DNA of 64,000 nucleotides from Vreelandella glaciei. GTDB taxonomy: Bacteria > Pseudomonadota > Gammaproteobacteria > Pseudomonadales > Halomonadaceae. Positions 1-8,203 of the stretch are shown here, in pieces; the stretch's first letter is position 1; each line of letters opens with the position of its first letter. The translations under genes were made by a program, and so were the position numbers. The stretch is from the NCBI RefSeq assembly GCF_013415125.1, contig NZ_JACCDE010000005.1:62001-126000 (forward strand), written 5' to 3'. Below the pieces are notes generated by a model. The model did not search any database. It was not told the DNA's origin and saw nothing but the letters and a program-made list of their open reading frames with translations.

Positions 1-453
1 ACGCGCCGCCACGGCGTGCATTAGTTCACGGGAGAGCGCCAGGCCGCGGGGCATATCGCCACTGCCATCTAAACCAGGATCATAGGCCAGCCCTTTCCAG
101 CCCACGGTGGTGCGGGGTTTTTCAATGTAGACACGCATCACAGTTAATATCTGCCCGCTCACTTCTTCACTGAGTGCTGCCAAGCGGTCGGCGTATTCAA
201 GCGCGGCATCAGGGTCGTGCACCGAGCAGGGGCCGACCACCACGAGTAGACGGTCATCGTGACCGCTTAGAATTTGCTGTATAGCGTGACGCTGGCGGGC
301 AATTTGCTCGCTTAGCGGGTCGCTTAACGAGATACGCTGACGCAGTTCGGCGGGGGTAGGCAGCCTTTTGGGGGTGGTAGGCGTAAGCCGCGAAGTGACC
401 TGGGTAGTATTGACGGCTGGTTTATTTACAACAGAGCTGATGGGCGCATTCAT
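1..453 (-). CDS. 3-deoxy-7-phosphoheptulonate (DAHP) synthase, class I, N-terminal part (cut by window start)
   Basis: This enzyme condenses phosphoenolpyruvate and erythrose 4-phosphate in the first step of the shikimate pathway in the cytoplasm. The 151 visible codons contain family hallmarks: DDRLLVVVGPCSVHDP, then VMRVYIEKPRTTVGWKGL, the PEP/phosphate-binding stretch of the AroF/AroG/AroH family (about 355 residues in full, so over half lies outside the window). The start is the ATG at 453-451, with GGAG eight bases upstream. The N-terminal tail (about 30 residues rich in Thr, Pro and Val) is longer than in AroG of E. coli. The gene lies downstream of a leader peptide, a terminator and a second short aromatic-rich ORF, so attenuation control is likely. 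Which isozyme it is (Tyr-, Phe- or Trp-sensitive) cannot be decided from this part. Confidence 0.95.
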   Translation of the reverse strand, partial: MNAPISSVVNKPAVNTTQVTSRLTPTTPKRLPTPAELRQRISLSDPLSEQIARQRHAIQQILSGHDDRLLVVVGPCSVHDPDAALEYADRLAALSEEVSGQILTVMRVYIEKPRTTVGWKGLAYDPGLDGSGDMPRGLALSRELMHAVAAR

Positions 454-455
454 GA

Positions 456-614
456 TTAATTCTCCGCAATCGTACATCGTTTGACTAGGTGACCACCCAG
501 GCGCACGCGGTCGGAGGTGGCAGCTAGCACCGACCACGCGTCGCTAAATCGCCAACCATAGCCATAGCCCACATAGCCGGTAGCGAACGCGTTAGTCAGT
601 GCACGATAAATCAT
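456..614 (-). CDS. 52-aa aromatic-rich small ORF abutting the DAHP synthase gene
   Basis: A short ORF with a strong ribosome-binding site (GAGGAG, about seven bases before ATG) ends in TAA only two bases before the DAHP synthase ATG, so the two are probably translationally coupled. Eight of the first 27 residues are aromatic (Y3, F10, Y14, Y17, Y19, W21, F23, W27), including GYVGYGYGWRF. The C-terminal half is basic and unremarkable. I recognise no protein family. It lies downstream of the attenuator terminator, so it would only be transcribed on read-through. It may be a second sensor of aromatic aminoacyl-tRNA supply acting on translation of the downstream gene, or a small protein in its own right. 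Existence of the frame and RBS is seen; the role is inference. Confidence 0.6.
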   Translation of the reverse strand: MIYRALTNAFATGYVGYGYGWRFSDAWSVLAATSDRVRLGGHLVKRCTIAEN

Positions 615-685
615 GATGCTGCTCCTCGATGAAATAGTGATGAAAGTTAACCGACCCCGTCAGTAGCAGGGACTAAAAACGCCAA

Positions 686-715
686 AAGCCCCGGCGGGGT
701 TACCGACCGGGGCTT
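686..715 (-). terminator. Rho-independent terminator / attenuator before DAHP synthase
   Basis: On the minus strand AAGCCCCGG pairs with CCGGGGCTT across a 12-base loop, followed by TTGGCGTTTTT. It lies 46 bases after the stop of the aromatic leader peptide and 70 bases before the next start codon, the position expected of an attenuator. A second hairpin (CAGGCA/TGCCTG, 728-750) sits between leader stop and terminator. The sequence CCGAC at 772-768 could pair with GTCGG at 707-703 and compete with the terminator; that alternative fold is inference. Confidence 0.85.
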
Positions 716-761
716 CTGTGCTTGCGGCAGGCAACCGTGTGGTGTGCCTGGTGGCGCGACG

Positions 762-893
762 TTAGGCGTCGGCCAAGGGCACTCCGTGGCTAAACCAATA
801 CCAATAAGAGCCTGCGCTACTCATGAGCGCACACACGCCATCAGCCATGTCTGGCAGTGGTTTCATCGTGTGTGGCGTGGTGAGTCGCTGCAT
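762..893 (-). CDS. Leader peptide with YWYWF run (attenuation of aromatic biosynthesis)
   Basis: A 43-codon frame (ATG at 893; an in-frame ATG at 866 gives 34 residues) contains the run S-Y-W-Y-W-F-S-H ten codons before its TAA stop, followed within 50 bases by a GC-rich hairpin with T-run. Five consecutive aromatic codons of all three kinds in so short a peptide is the signature of a transcription-attenuation leader, like the Trp, Phe and His leader peptides of enterobacteria. Stalling at Tyr, Trp or Phe codons under shortage would favour read-through into the DAHP synthase gene. No strong Shine-Dalgarno is visible for either start (GGAAAATAAAG before 893 is the better one), so the exact start is uncertain. 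Confidence 0.8.
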   Translation of the reverse strand: MQRLTTPHTMKPLPDMADGVCALMSSAGSYWYWFSHGVPLADA

Positions 894-1001
894 GTCTTTA
901 TTTTCCGTTAGTAATAGCTCGCCCGAGAGAATCGTCCGCTAAGGCTGCCGCAATGATGTTGTGGTTTTTATCCTGCCTGCAAGCGCTGCAAATGGCAACA
1001 C

Positions 1002-1130
1002 TCAACCGCTAAAAGCTTGTACCCAGCCAATCGTCGCGGGCAGTGCTGCCATGCTAACCAATACCACTATGCCGAGAAAAATGGATAAAAAGCCAGATTC
1101 GTCTTTATAGTCTTCGTCGTGATGGGCCAT
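1002..1130 (-). CDS. Small single-span membrane protein, 42 aa, unknown function
   Basis: The ATG at 1130 is preceded by AAAAAAGGAGGCTAAC, a near-perfect ribosome-binding site. The product has a charged N-terminus (MAHHDEDYKDES) and one hydrophobic segment at about residues 14-40 (LSIFLGIVVLVSMAALPATI). I recognise no family. The acidic N-terminus without basic residues next to the membrane segment suggests the N-terminus is outside. It is separated from fre by 59 bases and precedes the aromatic leader on the same strand. The quality of the RBS and the composition make a real gene likely. Confidence 0.7.
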   Translation of the reverse strand: MAHHDEDYKDESGFLSIFLGIVVLVSMAALPATIGWVQAFSG

Positions 1131-1189
1131 GTTAGCCTCCTTTTTTATCAACGCTATATCAGGGGAGTCTCAAAAAACCTGCGGCCATA

Positions 1190-1930
1190 TTAAGTAGTTC
1201 GAGGGGCGTAGGCAAACACATCCGAAAACACTCGCTCAAGCTTCACGCCTTTCGTGTCGAGCACATCCAAGCAGGCATATACCATGCCTGGTGAACCCGA
1301 GATATATACATCATGGGTGTCCGGCGTTATCTCTGCGTCTTTCAAGACCTGGTCAATACGCCCCTGGTGGTGGTTGATCCGCTCACCCACTGCCATCGGC
1401 TCTTCTAACGCAAGCTCGGTCACTGCATGAAACGAAACGTTGGCATGGGTTTGCGCCCATGAACTCGCCAATTGCTCCAAGTACAGGTCGCGATGTTCAC
1501 GCGCTGCCCACCATAGCGAAATTTCACGCTCAGGCTGCTCGTGGAGTGCTGCTTCAATAATCGCTTTCATCTGCGAGAAACCGGTGCCAGCGGCTACCAG
1601 CATTAGCGGCCGCTCGCTCTGACGATCCAACACGCAATCTCCACCCGGCAAACGCAAGGTGAGCTGGTTGGCCACCTGAAGCAGCTCACGCAGCCGCGCG
1701 GAGTTATCCCGCTCCGGCCAGTGCTGAATATGCAGCTCGATAACACCATCGCTGCGATCGGCACTGGCAATCGAAAACGGTACCCAGGTTGTGTCGTCTA
1801 TCTTCAGTTCTAAATATTGCCCCGGCGCATGCTGCATGGCCTCGGCGCGCCCGGCTAGCGTTACGCCAAACACATCGGGGTTTAAGTTCTCAACCTCGGT
1901 GACTTGGCAAGTCAACGTCCTTGCACTCAT
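1190..1930 (-). CDS. fre: NAD(P)H-flavin reductase (FNR-like oxidoreductase)
   Basis: Reduces free flavins with NAD(P)H; it can supply reduced FMN to UbiD/UbiX-type chemistry. The 246-residue protein has the two-domain ferredoxin-reductase layout: an N-terminal flavin-binding barrel with PGQYLEL and PFSIAS (the RxYS-type motif, about residues 36-57) and a C-terminal nucleotide-binding domain with LMLVAAGTGFSQMK (about 110-123) and YISGSPGMVYACLDVL (about 209-224). There is no iron-sulfur cysteine cluster. It lies 61 bases downstream of ubiD on the same strand, the pairing seen in Pseudomonas and enterobacteria (ubiD-fre). Start ATG at 1930, with GAGGCTTTC upstream. Confidence 0.9.
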   Translation of the reverse strand: MSARTLTCQVTEVENLNPDVFGVTLAGRAEAMQHAPGQYLELKIDDTTWVPFSIASADRSDGVIELHIQHWPERDNSARLRELLQVANQLTLRLPGGDCVLDRQSERPLMLVAAGTGFSQMKAIIEAALHEQPEREISLWWAAREHRDLYLEQLASSWAQTHANVSFHAVTELALEEPMAVGERINHHQGRIDQVLKDAEITPDTHDVYISGSPGMVYACLDVLDTKGVKLERVFSDVFAYAPRTT

Positions 1931-1991
1931 GAAAGCCTCTTTTTACAAATTTGGTCAGCGATACGCATGATCAACGGCTGTCTTCAGTCTA

Positions 1992-3482
1992 TCAAAGGCG
2001 AGAGGGCGGTAACTCCAGGCCAATGCCCAGTGCTTCCCAGCGTTCATCTACCCGCGCTTTAACCGCTTCGTCCATCACAATGGGGGTGCCCCATTCGCGG
2101 TCGGTCTCTCCCGGCCACTTGTTGGTAGCATCAAGCCCCATTTTCGAGCCAAGGCCTGAGACCGGCGAGGCGAAATCGAGGTAATCGATCGGCGTATTTT
2201 CGACCATCACGGTGTCCCGTGCGGGGTCCATCCGCGTGGTGATCGCCCAGATCACATCTTCCCAGTTACGCGCATCCACATCATCATCCAGCACGATCAC
2301 AAACTTGGTGTACATAAACTGGCGGAGGAAACTCCAGACACCCATCATTACGCGCTTGGCGTGTCCTGGGTACTGCTTCTTCATCGTCACGACCGCCATA
2401 CGATAAGAGCAGCCTTCCGGAGGTAGATAGAAGTCGACAATTTCGGGAAACTGCTTGCATAGAATGGGCACAAACACTTCGTTCAGGGCAACGCCCAGAA
2501 TGGCCGGTTCGTCCGGCGGGCGCCCGGTGTAGGTCGAGTGGTAAATCGCATCACGGCGCATGGTCATGCGGGTGACGGTAAATACTGGAAAGTGATCGAC
2601 CTCATTGTAATAACCGGTATGGTCACCAAAGGGGCCTTCCGCGGCCATATCATCGGGGTAAATAAAGCCTTCGAGGATAATCTCGCTTGATGCAGGCACA
2701 TCAAGATCCGCATGACCGCACTTCACCAACTCCGTCCGTGAACCGCGCAGCAGCCCTGCAAAAGCATATTCTGAAAGTGAATCTGGCACCGGCGTCACGG
2801 CGCCCAAAATCGTCGCTGGGTCGGCGCCTAGCGCTACCGCCACGGGAAAAGGTTCGCCAGGGTGAGCCTTTTGAAACTCCAGAAAATCCAAGGCGCCACC
2901 ACGATGGGAAAGCCAGCGCATAATCAGGCGGTTTTTGCCGATTTTCTGCTGACGATAGATACCCAAATTTTGGCGTTTCTTATTCGGTCCCTTGGTAATG
3001 ACCAATGGCCAAGTCACCAGCGGCCCTGCATCGCCCGGCCAGCAGTGCTGAATCGGCAGCAGGCCAAGATCGACCTCGTCACCTTCATACACCACCTCTT
3101 GCACCGGTGCATGCTTGACGTTTTTGGGGCCCATACTGAGCACCTGCTTAAAGATCGGCAGCTTGTCCCAGGCATCTTTCAAGCCTTTAGGTGGATCAGG
3201 CTCTTTTAAAAACGCCAGCAGCTTACCGACTTCGCGCAGTGCTTCTACCGAATCCTGCCCCATGCCCAGCGCAACCCGTTTGGGCGTGCCAAACAGGTTG
3301 CCCAACAGCGGCATGTCGTGGCCTTTGACGTTCTCAAACAGCAACGCCGGGCCACCGGCACGCAGCGTGCGGTCGCAAATTTCGGTGATTTCCAGGTAAG
3401 GATCGACTTCGACATGGATACGCTTGAGTTCACCCTGCGCTTCAAGCGCCGCGATGAACTCGCGCAAGTCTTTGTACTTCAA
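1992..3482 (-). CDS. ubiD: 4-hydroxy-3-polyprenylbenzoate decarboxylase
   Basis: Decarboxylates 3-polyprenyl-4-hydroxybenzoate in ubiquinone synthesis using prenylated FMN made by UbiX. The 496 residues align throughout with E. coli UbiD from memory: KYKDLREFI at the N-terminus, [57 protein letters not shown] with the catalytic acidic/arginine region, and [12 protein letters not shown] near the C-terminus. The start is a TTG at 3482-3480 with GGGAG upstream; this fits the family N-terminus (MKYxDLR). It lies downstream of rho with a 57-bp gap holding a hairpin. Confidence 0.96.
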   Translation of the reverse strand: MKYKDLREFIAALEAQGELKRIHVEVDPYLEITEICDRTLRAGGPALLFENVKGHDMPLLGNLFGTPKRVALGMGQDSVEALREVGKLLAFLKEPDPPKGLKDAWDKLPIFKQVLSMGPKNVKHAPVQEVVYEGDEVDLGLLPIQHCWPGDAGPLVTWPLVITKGPNKKRQNLGIYRQQKIGKNRLIMRWLSHRGGALDFLEFQKAHPGEPFPVAVALGADPATILGAVTPVPDSLSEYAFAGLLRGSRTELVKCGHADLDVPASSEIILEGFIYPDDMAAEGPFGDHTGYYNEVDHFPVFTVTRMTMRRDAIYHSTYTGRPPDEPAILGVALNEVFVPILCKQFPEIVDFYLPPEGCSYRMAVVTMKKQYPGHAKRVMMGVWSFLRQFMYTKFVIVLDDDVDARNWEDVIWAITTRMDPARDTVMVENTPIDYLDFASPVSGLGSKMGLDATNKWPGETDREWGTPIVMDEAVKARVDERWEALGIGLELPPSRL

Positions 3483-3505
3483 GGCACGCTCCCTGACTGG
3501 CGAAT

Positions 3506-3523
3506 GCGCCGCGTTAGCGGCGC
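3506..3523 (-). other. GC-rich hairpin between rho and ubiD
   Basis: GCGCCGC and GCGGCGC flank a four-base loop in the 57-bp gap between the rho stop and the ubiD TTG start. On the minus strand it is not followed by a T-run, so it is not a good intrinsic terminator in the direction of rho; on the plus strand TCTTTTGG follows. It may attenuate or stabilise the rho mRNA 3' end. Confidence 0.45.
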
Positions 3524-3539
3524 TCTTTTGGACTACAAG

Positions 3540-4799
3540 CTAGCGGCGCTTCATTGCTTCAAAGAACTCAAGATTGGTCTTGGTATCTTTCAGACGGTCA
3601 ATCAGGAATTCAGTCGCGGCGGTGTCTTCCATCGGGTTGAGCAGCTTGCGCAGAATCCACATGCGCTGCATTTCTTCCTCGGATGCCAACAGGTCTTCAC
3701 GACGGGTGCCGCTGCGGCGGATGTTGATCGCCGGGAATACGCGACGCTCGGCCAGTTTGCGGTCCAGGTGGGCTTCCATGTTGCCGGTACCCTTGAACTC
3801 TTCGAAGATGACTTCGTCCATCTTGGAGCCGGTGTCGACCAGCGCCGTGGCGATAATCGTCAGGCTGCCACCCTCTTCGATATTACGCGCCGCACCAAAG
3901 AAGCGCTTCGGCTTCTCAAGCGCATGGGCATCGACACCACCGGTGAGCACTTTGCCGGAGCTGGGCACCACGGTGTTGTAGGCACGCGCCAGACGGGTAA
4001 TCGAGTCGAGCAGGATGACCACATCTTTCTTGTGCTCAACCAAACGCTTGGCTTTCTCGATAACCATTTCAGCCACTTGCACGTGACGCGCCGGCGGCTC
4101 ATCGAAGGTTGACGCCACTACTTCGCCACGCACGGTGCGCGACATTTCGGTGACTTCCTCAGGGCGCTCATCGATCAGCAGTACGATCAGATGACACTCT
4201 GGGTTGTTGCGCGTGATGGAGGTCGCGATGTTTTGCAACATCAGCGTTTTACCCGCCTTGGGCGGCGATACCAGCAAACCACGTTGGCCTTTACCGATCG
4301 GCGCGGTCAGATCGATGATCCGCGCGGTAAGGTCTTCCGTGGAGCCGTTACCGATCTCCATACGCATACGATCGTCTGGGAACAGCGGTGTTAAGTTCTC
4401 AAACAGGATCTTGTGCTTGGCATTCTCCGGACGGTCAAAGTTGATTTGACTGACCTTCAGCAGGGCGAAATAACGCTCACCCTCCTTCGGCGGACGGATT
4501 TTGCCGGAAATGGAGTCACCCTTACGCAGATTGAAACGGCGAATCTGCGAAGGCGATATGTAGATATCGTCGGGACCGGCGAGATAGGAGCTGTCAGCGC
4601 TACGCAGGAAGCCGAAGCCATCCTGAAGAATTTCCAGCACACCGTCGCCGTAAATATCCTCGCCACTTTTGGCGTGTTTCTTGAGGATGGCGAAAATGAT
4701 GTCCTGCTTGCGCGAACGGGCCAAGTTATCAATACCCATTTCACGGGCGATATCGAGGAGCTCGGGAACGGTTTTTTGCTTGAGTTCAGTGAGATTCAT
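3540..4799 (-). CDS. rho: Transcription termination factor Rho
   Basis: Hexameric RNA-dependent ATPase that ends transcription at unstructured C-rich RNA. The 419 residues match the usual length. Visible elements: N-terminal helical region ([20 protein letters not shown]), OSB/CSD RNA-binding domain with [14 protein letters not shown] (about 60-73), Walker A PPKAGKTMLLQ-like [11 protein letters not shown] (about 179-189), Walker [20 protein letters not shown] segment, Q-loop STFDEP and R-loop [17 protein letters not shown]. It is divergent from ppx; a long (547 bp) 5' region fits the known autoregulation of rho by transcript termination in its leader. Confidence 0.98.
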   Translation of the reverse strand: MNLTELKQKTVPELLDIAREMGIDNLARSRKQDIIFAILKKHAKSGEDIYGDGVLEILQDGFGFLRSADSSYLAGPDDIYISPSQIRRFNLRKGDSISGKIRPPKEGERYFALLKVSQINFDRPENAKHKILFENLTPLFPDDRMRMEIGNGSTEDLTARIIDLTAPIGKGQRGLLVSPPKAGKTLMLQNIATSITRNNPECHLIVLLIDERPEEVTEMSRTVRGEVVASTFDEPPARHVQVAEMVIEKAKRLVEHKKDVVILLDSITRLARAYNTVVPSSGKVLTGGVDAHALEKPKRFFGAARNIEEGGSLTIIATALVDTGSKMDEVIFEEFKGTGNMEAHLDRKLAERRVFPAINIRRSGTRREDLLASEEEMQRMWILRKLLNPMEDTAATEFLIDRLKDTKTNLEFFEAMKRR

Positions 4800-5346
4800 C
4801 GGTGTGTTAGAAAGTTGCTCATGGAAGCTGGGCGCCAGGCGCCGGGAGTAAGACAGGAGGCGTGAAAGTGACGCCGTGTGATGCGTTCAGACCCCGGTAA
4901 AGGCACGCGCTCGAAGATGAAAGGAACGGCGTTGGACTTAACTAACAACGCTGCTACTAGTTGTTATTAAGACTCAACTCGAGGGTGCTAACACTTGTCT
5001 ACTCTGGTTCACACAGGAAGAGTTTGAACCAGTGGGCTATCTGACGACTTGGAATTCTGGCTGACGCTAACGGGATAAACAATGAATAACGTCTGGGGCG
5101 ACCAAGGTGCCGTACTTGAACGACGCATGCAAGATGATTTATCTAAACTGTCTATTTAAGCCGTCTATCTAAACGGTCTAGCCAAACTATCTTAACAACG
5201 AAGTACTTGTGGACACACTAACTAACCAGGTCAGATCAAGCCAGTAGGTCGATGGTAGTCAAGCCTCGCGACAAACGCAAGTCTTTGCAATTGACAATAG
5301 ATAAAGGTCACCGCAACCTTGGCACAGCCAACACGAAGGAAAGCTC
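4800..5346. other. 547-bp divergent intergenic region rho/ppx, no gene
   Basis: This holds the divergent promoters of rho (minus) and ppx (plus). I find no thioredoxin frame or WCGPC-coding remnant although trxA occupies this slot in Pseudomonas. A 25-codon frame at 5082 has only a weak ribosome-binding site and is not called. Four imperfect 13-bp tandem units lie at 5138-5189. An A/T-rich segment with TTGACA near 5290 could be part of a ppx promoter, but no convincing -10 box at the right distance was found. Confidence 0.6.
5138..5189. repeat. Four degenerate 13-bp tandem units upstream of ppx/rho
   Basis: Consecutive units read TTTATCTAAACTG, TCTATTTAAGCCG, TCTATCTAAACGG and TCTAGCCAAACTA. 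They share a TCTA..TAAA core at strict 13-bp spacing. The function is unknown; similar short degenerate tandems occur in other intergenic regions of this window. Confidence 0.7.
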
Positions 5347-6900
5347 ATGCCCAAGGACATTTCGCTCCCCATTGCCGCCTCTAACACCGTGGCAGACAGC
5401 GGTGCGCCACAGCGCTTCGCCGCCATTGACCTGGGCTCTAACAGCTTTCATCTACTGGTGGCCAACTACCAGCATGAACGCCTCCAGGTGGTGGCCCGCT
5501 TGGGTGAAAAAGTGCAGCTCGCCGCAGGCGTAGACGATGACGGCATGCTGAGCGAGGCCGCTATGCAGCGCGCGCTAGACTGCTTAGGCCGCTTCGCGCC
5601 CTTTTTAAGCGATATTACCAACGCCAATTTGCGTATTGTGGGCACTAACGCGTTACGCGATGCACATAATAGCCAAGCGTTTATAGAGCGCGCCGAGGCC
5701 CAATTAGGTCACGCCATCGAAATTATTGCTGGGCGCGAAGAGGCTCGGCTGATTTATTTGGGCGCCGCCCACGCCCTGGCCGAAAGTGGCCGTCGATTAA
5801 TCGTCGATATTGGCGGCGGCTCGACCGAATTTATCATCGGCGAGGCGTTTGAACCCAAGGCGTTGGAAAGCCTACGCATGGGCTGCGTCACTTTTTCCCG
5901 GCGCTTCTTCCCCGACGGCGAGTTAAACGAAAAACGTATGCGCCGCGCCGAGCTAGCCGCCCTTTCGGAGCTTGCCAATATTCAGCGTCCTTACCAGCGC
6001 CTGGGCTGGGATGACCCCGTCGGTTCAAGCGGTACAATCAAGGCCGCCGCCAGCGTACTGCATGCCTATGGCGATACGCCCCACGAAGGTGTGATTACGC
6101 GTGGTGGTTTGAAGAAGCTGCGCGAACGGCTGCTAAAGTGCAAGCAGCTGGATAAAGTCGCGCTGGATGGCCTAAAAGCTGACCGCGCTAAAGTCTTTCC
6201 GGCGGGTATTGCCATCCTTGGTGCGATCTTTGAAGCCTTTGATTTAACCCAGATGCGCTTTGCCGATGGCGCTCTGCGCGAAGGCGTTCTTTACGATATG
6301 GCCGGGCGTAATACCGCAGAAGATTCACGCTCGAAAAGCCTGGAGTCGCTGCAACGCACCTACGATGTCGATACTCGCCAGGGACTTAATGTCGCCGACA
6401 CCGCTGAGCGCTTATTTCATCAGATACGCCAAGCGTGGTCGCTCAACCCCGATCAAGAGCGCTATTTGCAGTGGGCTAGCCATGTGCATGAAATCGGCTT
6501 GGCGATTTCCCACAGCCAGTTCCATCGTCACGGTGCATATCTGCTGGAGCACTCCGATCTCGCCGGCTTCTCCCGCCCTGAACAGCGTCGGCTGGCGTTT
6601 TTAGTGCGCGCTCATCGACGCAAATTTCCGCTTAAAGAGTGGCAGGCTTTGCCCGACGCGCAACAGGGAGTGACGCAGAAGCTCGCCCGGCTGCTACGTT
6701 TAGCCGTACTGCTCAACCATTCGCGCCCTGAAACCGCTCCCTCGCTGCCGGAGATAAGCGCTGACAGCGATAGCCTGACAATTACGCTGCCTGCCAGTGA
6801 TGAACCCACCCTGCTGAGTACCGACTTGGAGCAGGAGCAGGCATTTATGGAAGCCGCCGGTTTCAAGCTTTTGATACAGCAGGGAAAGTCTGACGGATGA
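5347..6900 (+). CDS. ppx: Exopolyphosphatase
   Basis: Hydrolyses terminal phosphates from inorganic polyphosphate; Ppx/GppA family of the actin-like ATPase fold. The 517-residue length suits Ppx. Motifs: FAAIDLGSNSFHLLVANY (about 24-40, phosphate-1 loop), VDIGGGSTEFIIG (about 153-165, phosphate-2 loop) and GSSGTIKAAASVL (about 227-239), then a C-terminal HD-like helical domain with HVHEIGLAISHSQFHRHG (about 379-396). The ATG at 5347 follows AAGGAAAG. It is divergent from rho; its 3' end overlaps the convergent tilS gene by 38 bp. GppA (pppGpp hydrolase) is the alternative reading, but position next to rho argues for Ppx. Confidence 0.93.
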   Translation: MPKDISLPIAASNTVADSGAPQRFAAIDLGSNSFHLLVANYQHERLQVVARLGEKVQLAAGVDDDGMLSEAAMQRALDCLGRFAPFLSDITNANLRIVGTNALRDAHNSQAFIERAEAQLGHAIEIIAGREEARLIYLGAAHALAESGRRLIVDIGGGSTEFIIGEAFEPKALESLRMGCVTFSRRFFPDGELNEKRMRRAELAALSELANIQRPYQRLGWDDPVGSSGTIKAAASVLHAYGDTPHEGVITRGGLKKLRERLLKCKQLDKVALDGLKADRAKVFPAGIAILGAIFEAFDLTQMRFADGALREGVLYDMAGRNTAEDSRSKSLESLQRTYDVDTRQGLNVADTAERLFHQIRQAWSLNPDQERYLQWASHVHEIGLAISHSQFHRHGAYLLEHSDLAGFSRPEQRRLAFLVRAHRRKFPLKEWQALPDAQQGVTQKLARLLRLAVLLNHSRPETAPSLPEISADSDSLTITLPASDEPTLLSTDLEQEQAFMEAAGFKLLIQQGKSDG

Positions 6901-8203
6901 AGCGCGCCCCCTCGGCTTGCCATAGCAGCTTGCCAGGGGGGGCAATTACTCCGATACACGCTGATGCCTGCATGATCACCACCAACCGTTCGCGCTCCCA
7001 GGGCGGTACCTCTGCCTCCTGAAGAAGCCGCTTTACATCGCGCCTACCCCGCGCTAGTAGTTGAATGACCTCGCCTCCCTGTCGCCAAGTGACCCTAAGC
7101 GGTTGAGACGACGGCTGGGAGGACGCTGGTAACGAAGATACTTGCCAGCCCAGCGGACCGATGGGCGTTTCCAGGGGCGCTTGACCATCCCAATTAGCCT
7201 CCCACGCCGGTAGCGGCTCAAGAGGTGCCATCAGATAGAGCCGCTGACGCCACAGGCGCGCTTGAGCGCCCTGCCACTCGACGCATACCTTGGCATCCAC
7301 CTTCGCTGTTAATTGATCCAGCAGGCTCTCTAGGCGCTTTTGCGGCGGCGTCGGCAACCCTTGCTGCTGGCAGAGCGTACGCACCAACAGCCGCTGACGG
7401 GGGCGCGAACGCGCGCTTAGCGCTGCGGCGTTCAAGTATTGGTTATCGACGCATTGGTCATCAATGGTAAGTAACGCTTGCAGCTCTTGCTGGGCATACT
7501 CACTCAGCAAGTTGTCGGCTTCGCTGGCATGTTGGGCGCTACTCGCCAAGGCCTCATCTGCCCCTGGCCAACGTTCGCGAAGCGTCGGCAGCACCCGGTG
7601 GCGCAGGCGGTTGCGATCAAGGCTGATATCCCTGTTGGTAGGGTCTTCGCACCAGCAGAGATCAAGTGACTGCGCGGCTTTCTCAAGCGCGGCCCGCCCT
7701 ACCGTAAGCCACGGGCGCAGCAGCGTAATATCGTGGGCATCACGCCGATAGGGCATACCCGCCAGGCCGCGTACGCCACTGCCGCGCAGGGCAGCAAGCA
7801 GGAAGGTTTCCGCCTGATCGTCCTGATGCTGGGCGAGCCAAAGCGTGTCACCGGCGGGAAGAGTGGCGAAGAAAGCCTCATAACGAGCGTTGCGCGCCGC
7901 CCCTTCAATGCCCTCGCCTTGGGTATCCACTGCCACCTCGGCGACTGTGAGGGGAACGTTGGCACGCTCACAAAGCCCCCGACAGTGAGCTTCAAATGTC
8001 GATGCTGCCGCTTGCAGGCCATGATTGACATGAATGGCTCGCAGGGGACGTTCTGCTTGTTCACAGACCTGTGCGGCTAACGCGAGCAGCAGACAAGAGT
8101 CCAAACCGCCCGAGAGTGCCACCCAAATAGAGCGCCCCGACGGGGTTTCCGCCAGGGCGTCGTTGAGCAAGCCTTGCAGTAAATTATGCGGCTGGGGCGC
8201 CAT
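6863..8203 (-). CDS. tilS: tRNA(Ile)-lysidine synthase
   Basis: Ligates lysine to C34 of the CAU-anticodon isoleucine tRNA using ATP, changing its codon reading from AUG to AUA; essential. The 446-residue protein has the PP-loop [12 protein letters not shown] (about 29-40) with SGGxDS, then HVNHGLQ and [13 protein letters not shown] (about 123-135), GLAGMPYRR, and the C-terminal substrate-recognition domain of the long proteobacterial form. Its start overlaps the accA 3' end by 20 bp, so translation is probably coupled; its own 3' end overlaps ppx on the other strand. Confidence 0.95.
   Translation of the reverse strand: MAPQPHNLLQGLLNDALAETPSGRSIWVALSGGLDSCLLLALAAQVCEQAERPLRAIHVNHGLQAAASTFEAHCRGLCERANVPLTVAEVAVDTQGEGIEGAARNARYEAFFATLPAGDTLWLAQHQDDQAETFLLAALRGSGVRGLAGMPYRRDAHDITLLRPWLTVGRAALEKAAQSLDLCWCEDPTNRDISLDRNRLRHRVLPTLRERWPGADEALASSAQHASEADNLLSEYAQQELQALLTIDDQCVDNQYLNAAALSARSRPRQRLLVRTLCQQQGLPTPPQKRLESLLDQLTAKVDAKVCVEWQGAQARLWRQRLYLMAPLEPLPAWEANWDGQAPLETPIGPLGWQVSSLPASSQPSSQPLRVTWRQGGEVIQLLARGRRDVKRLLQEAEVPPWERERLVVIMQASACIGVIAPPGKLLWQAEGARFIRQTFPAVSKA

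Noticed and set aside
3318..4865. Plus-strand open frames of 264 and 150 codons across ubiD/rho
   Set aside because: Antisense to well-recognised rho and ubiD, no family-like sequence.
5082..5159. 25-codon frame (MNNVWGDQGAVLERRMQ...) in the rho-ppx gap
   Set aside because: Only a weak RBS, ends inside the tandem repeat, no aromatic or other pattern.
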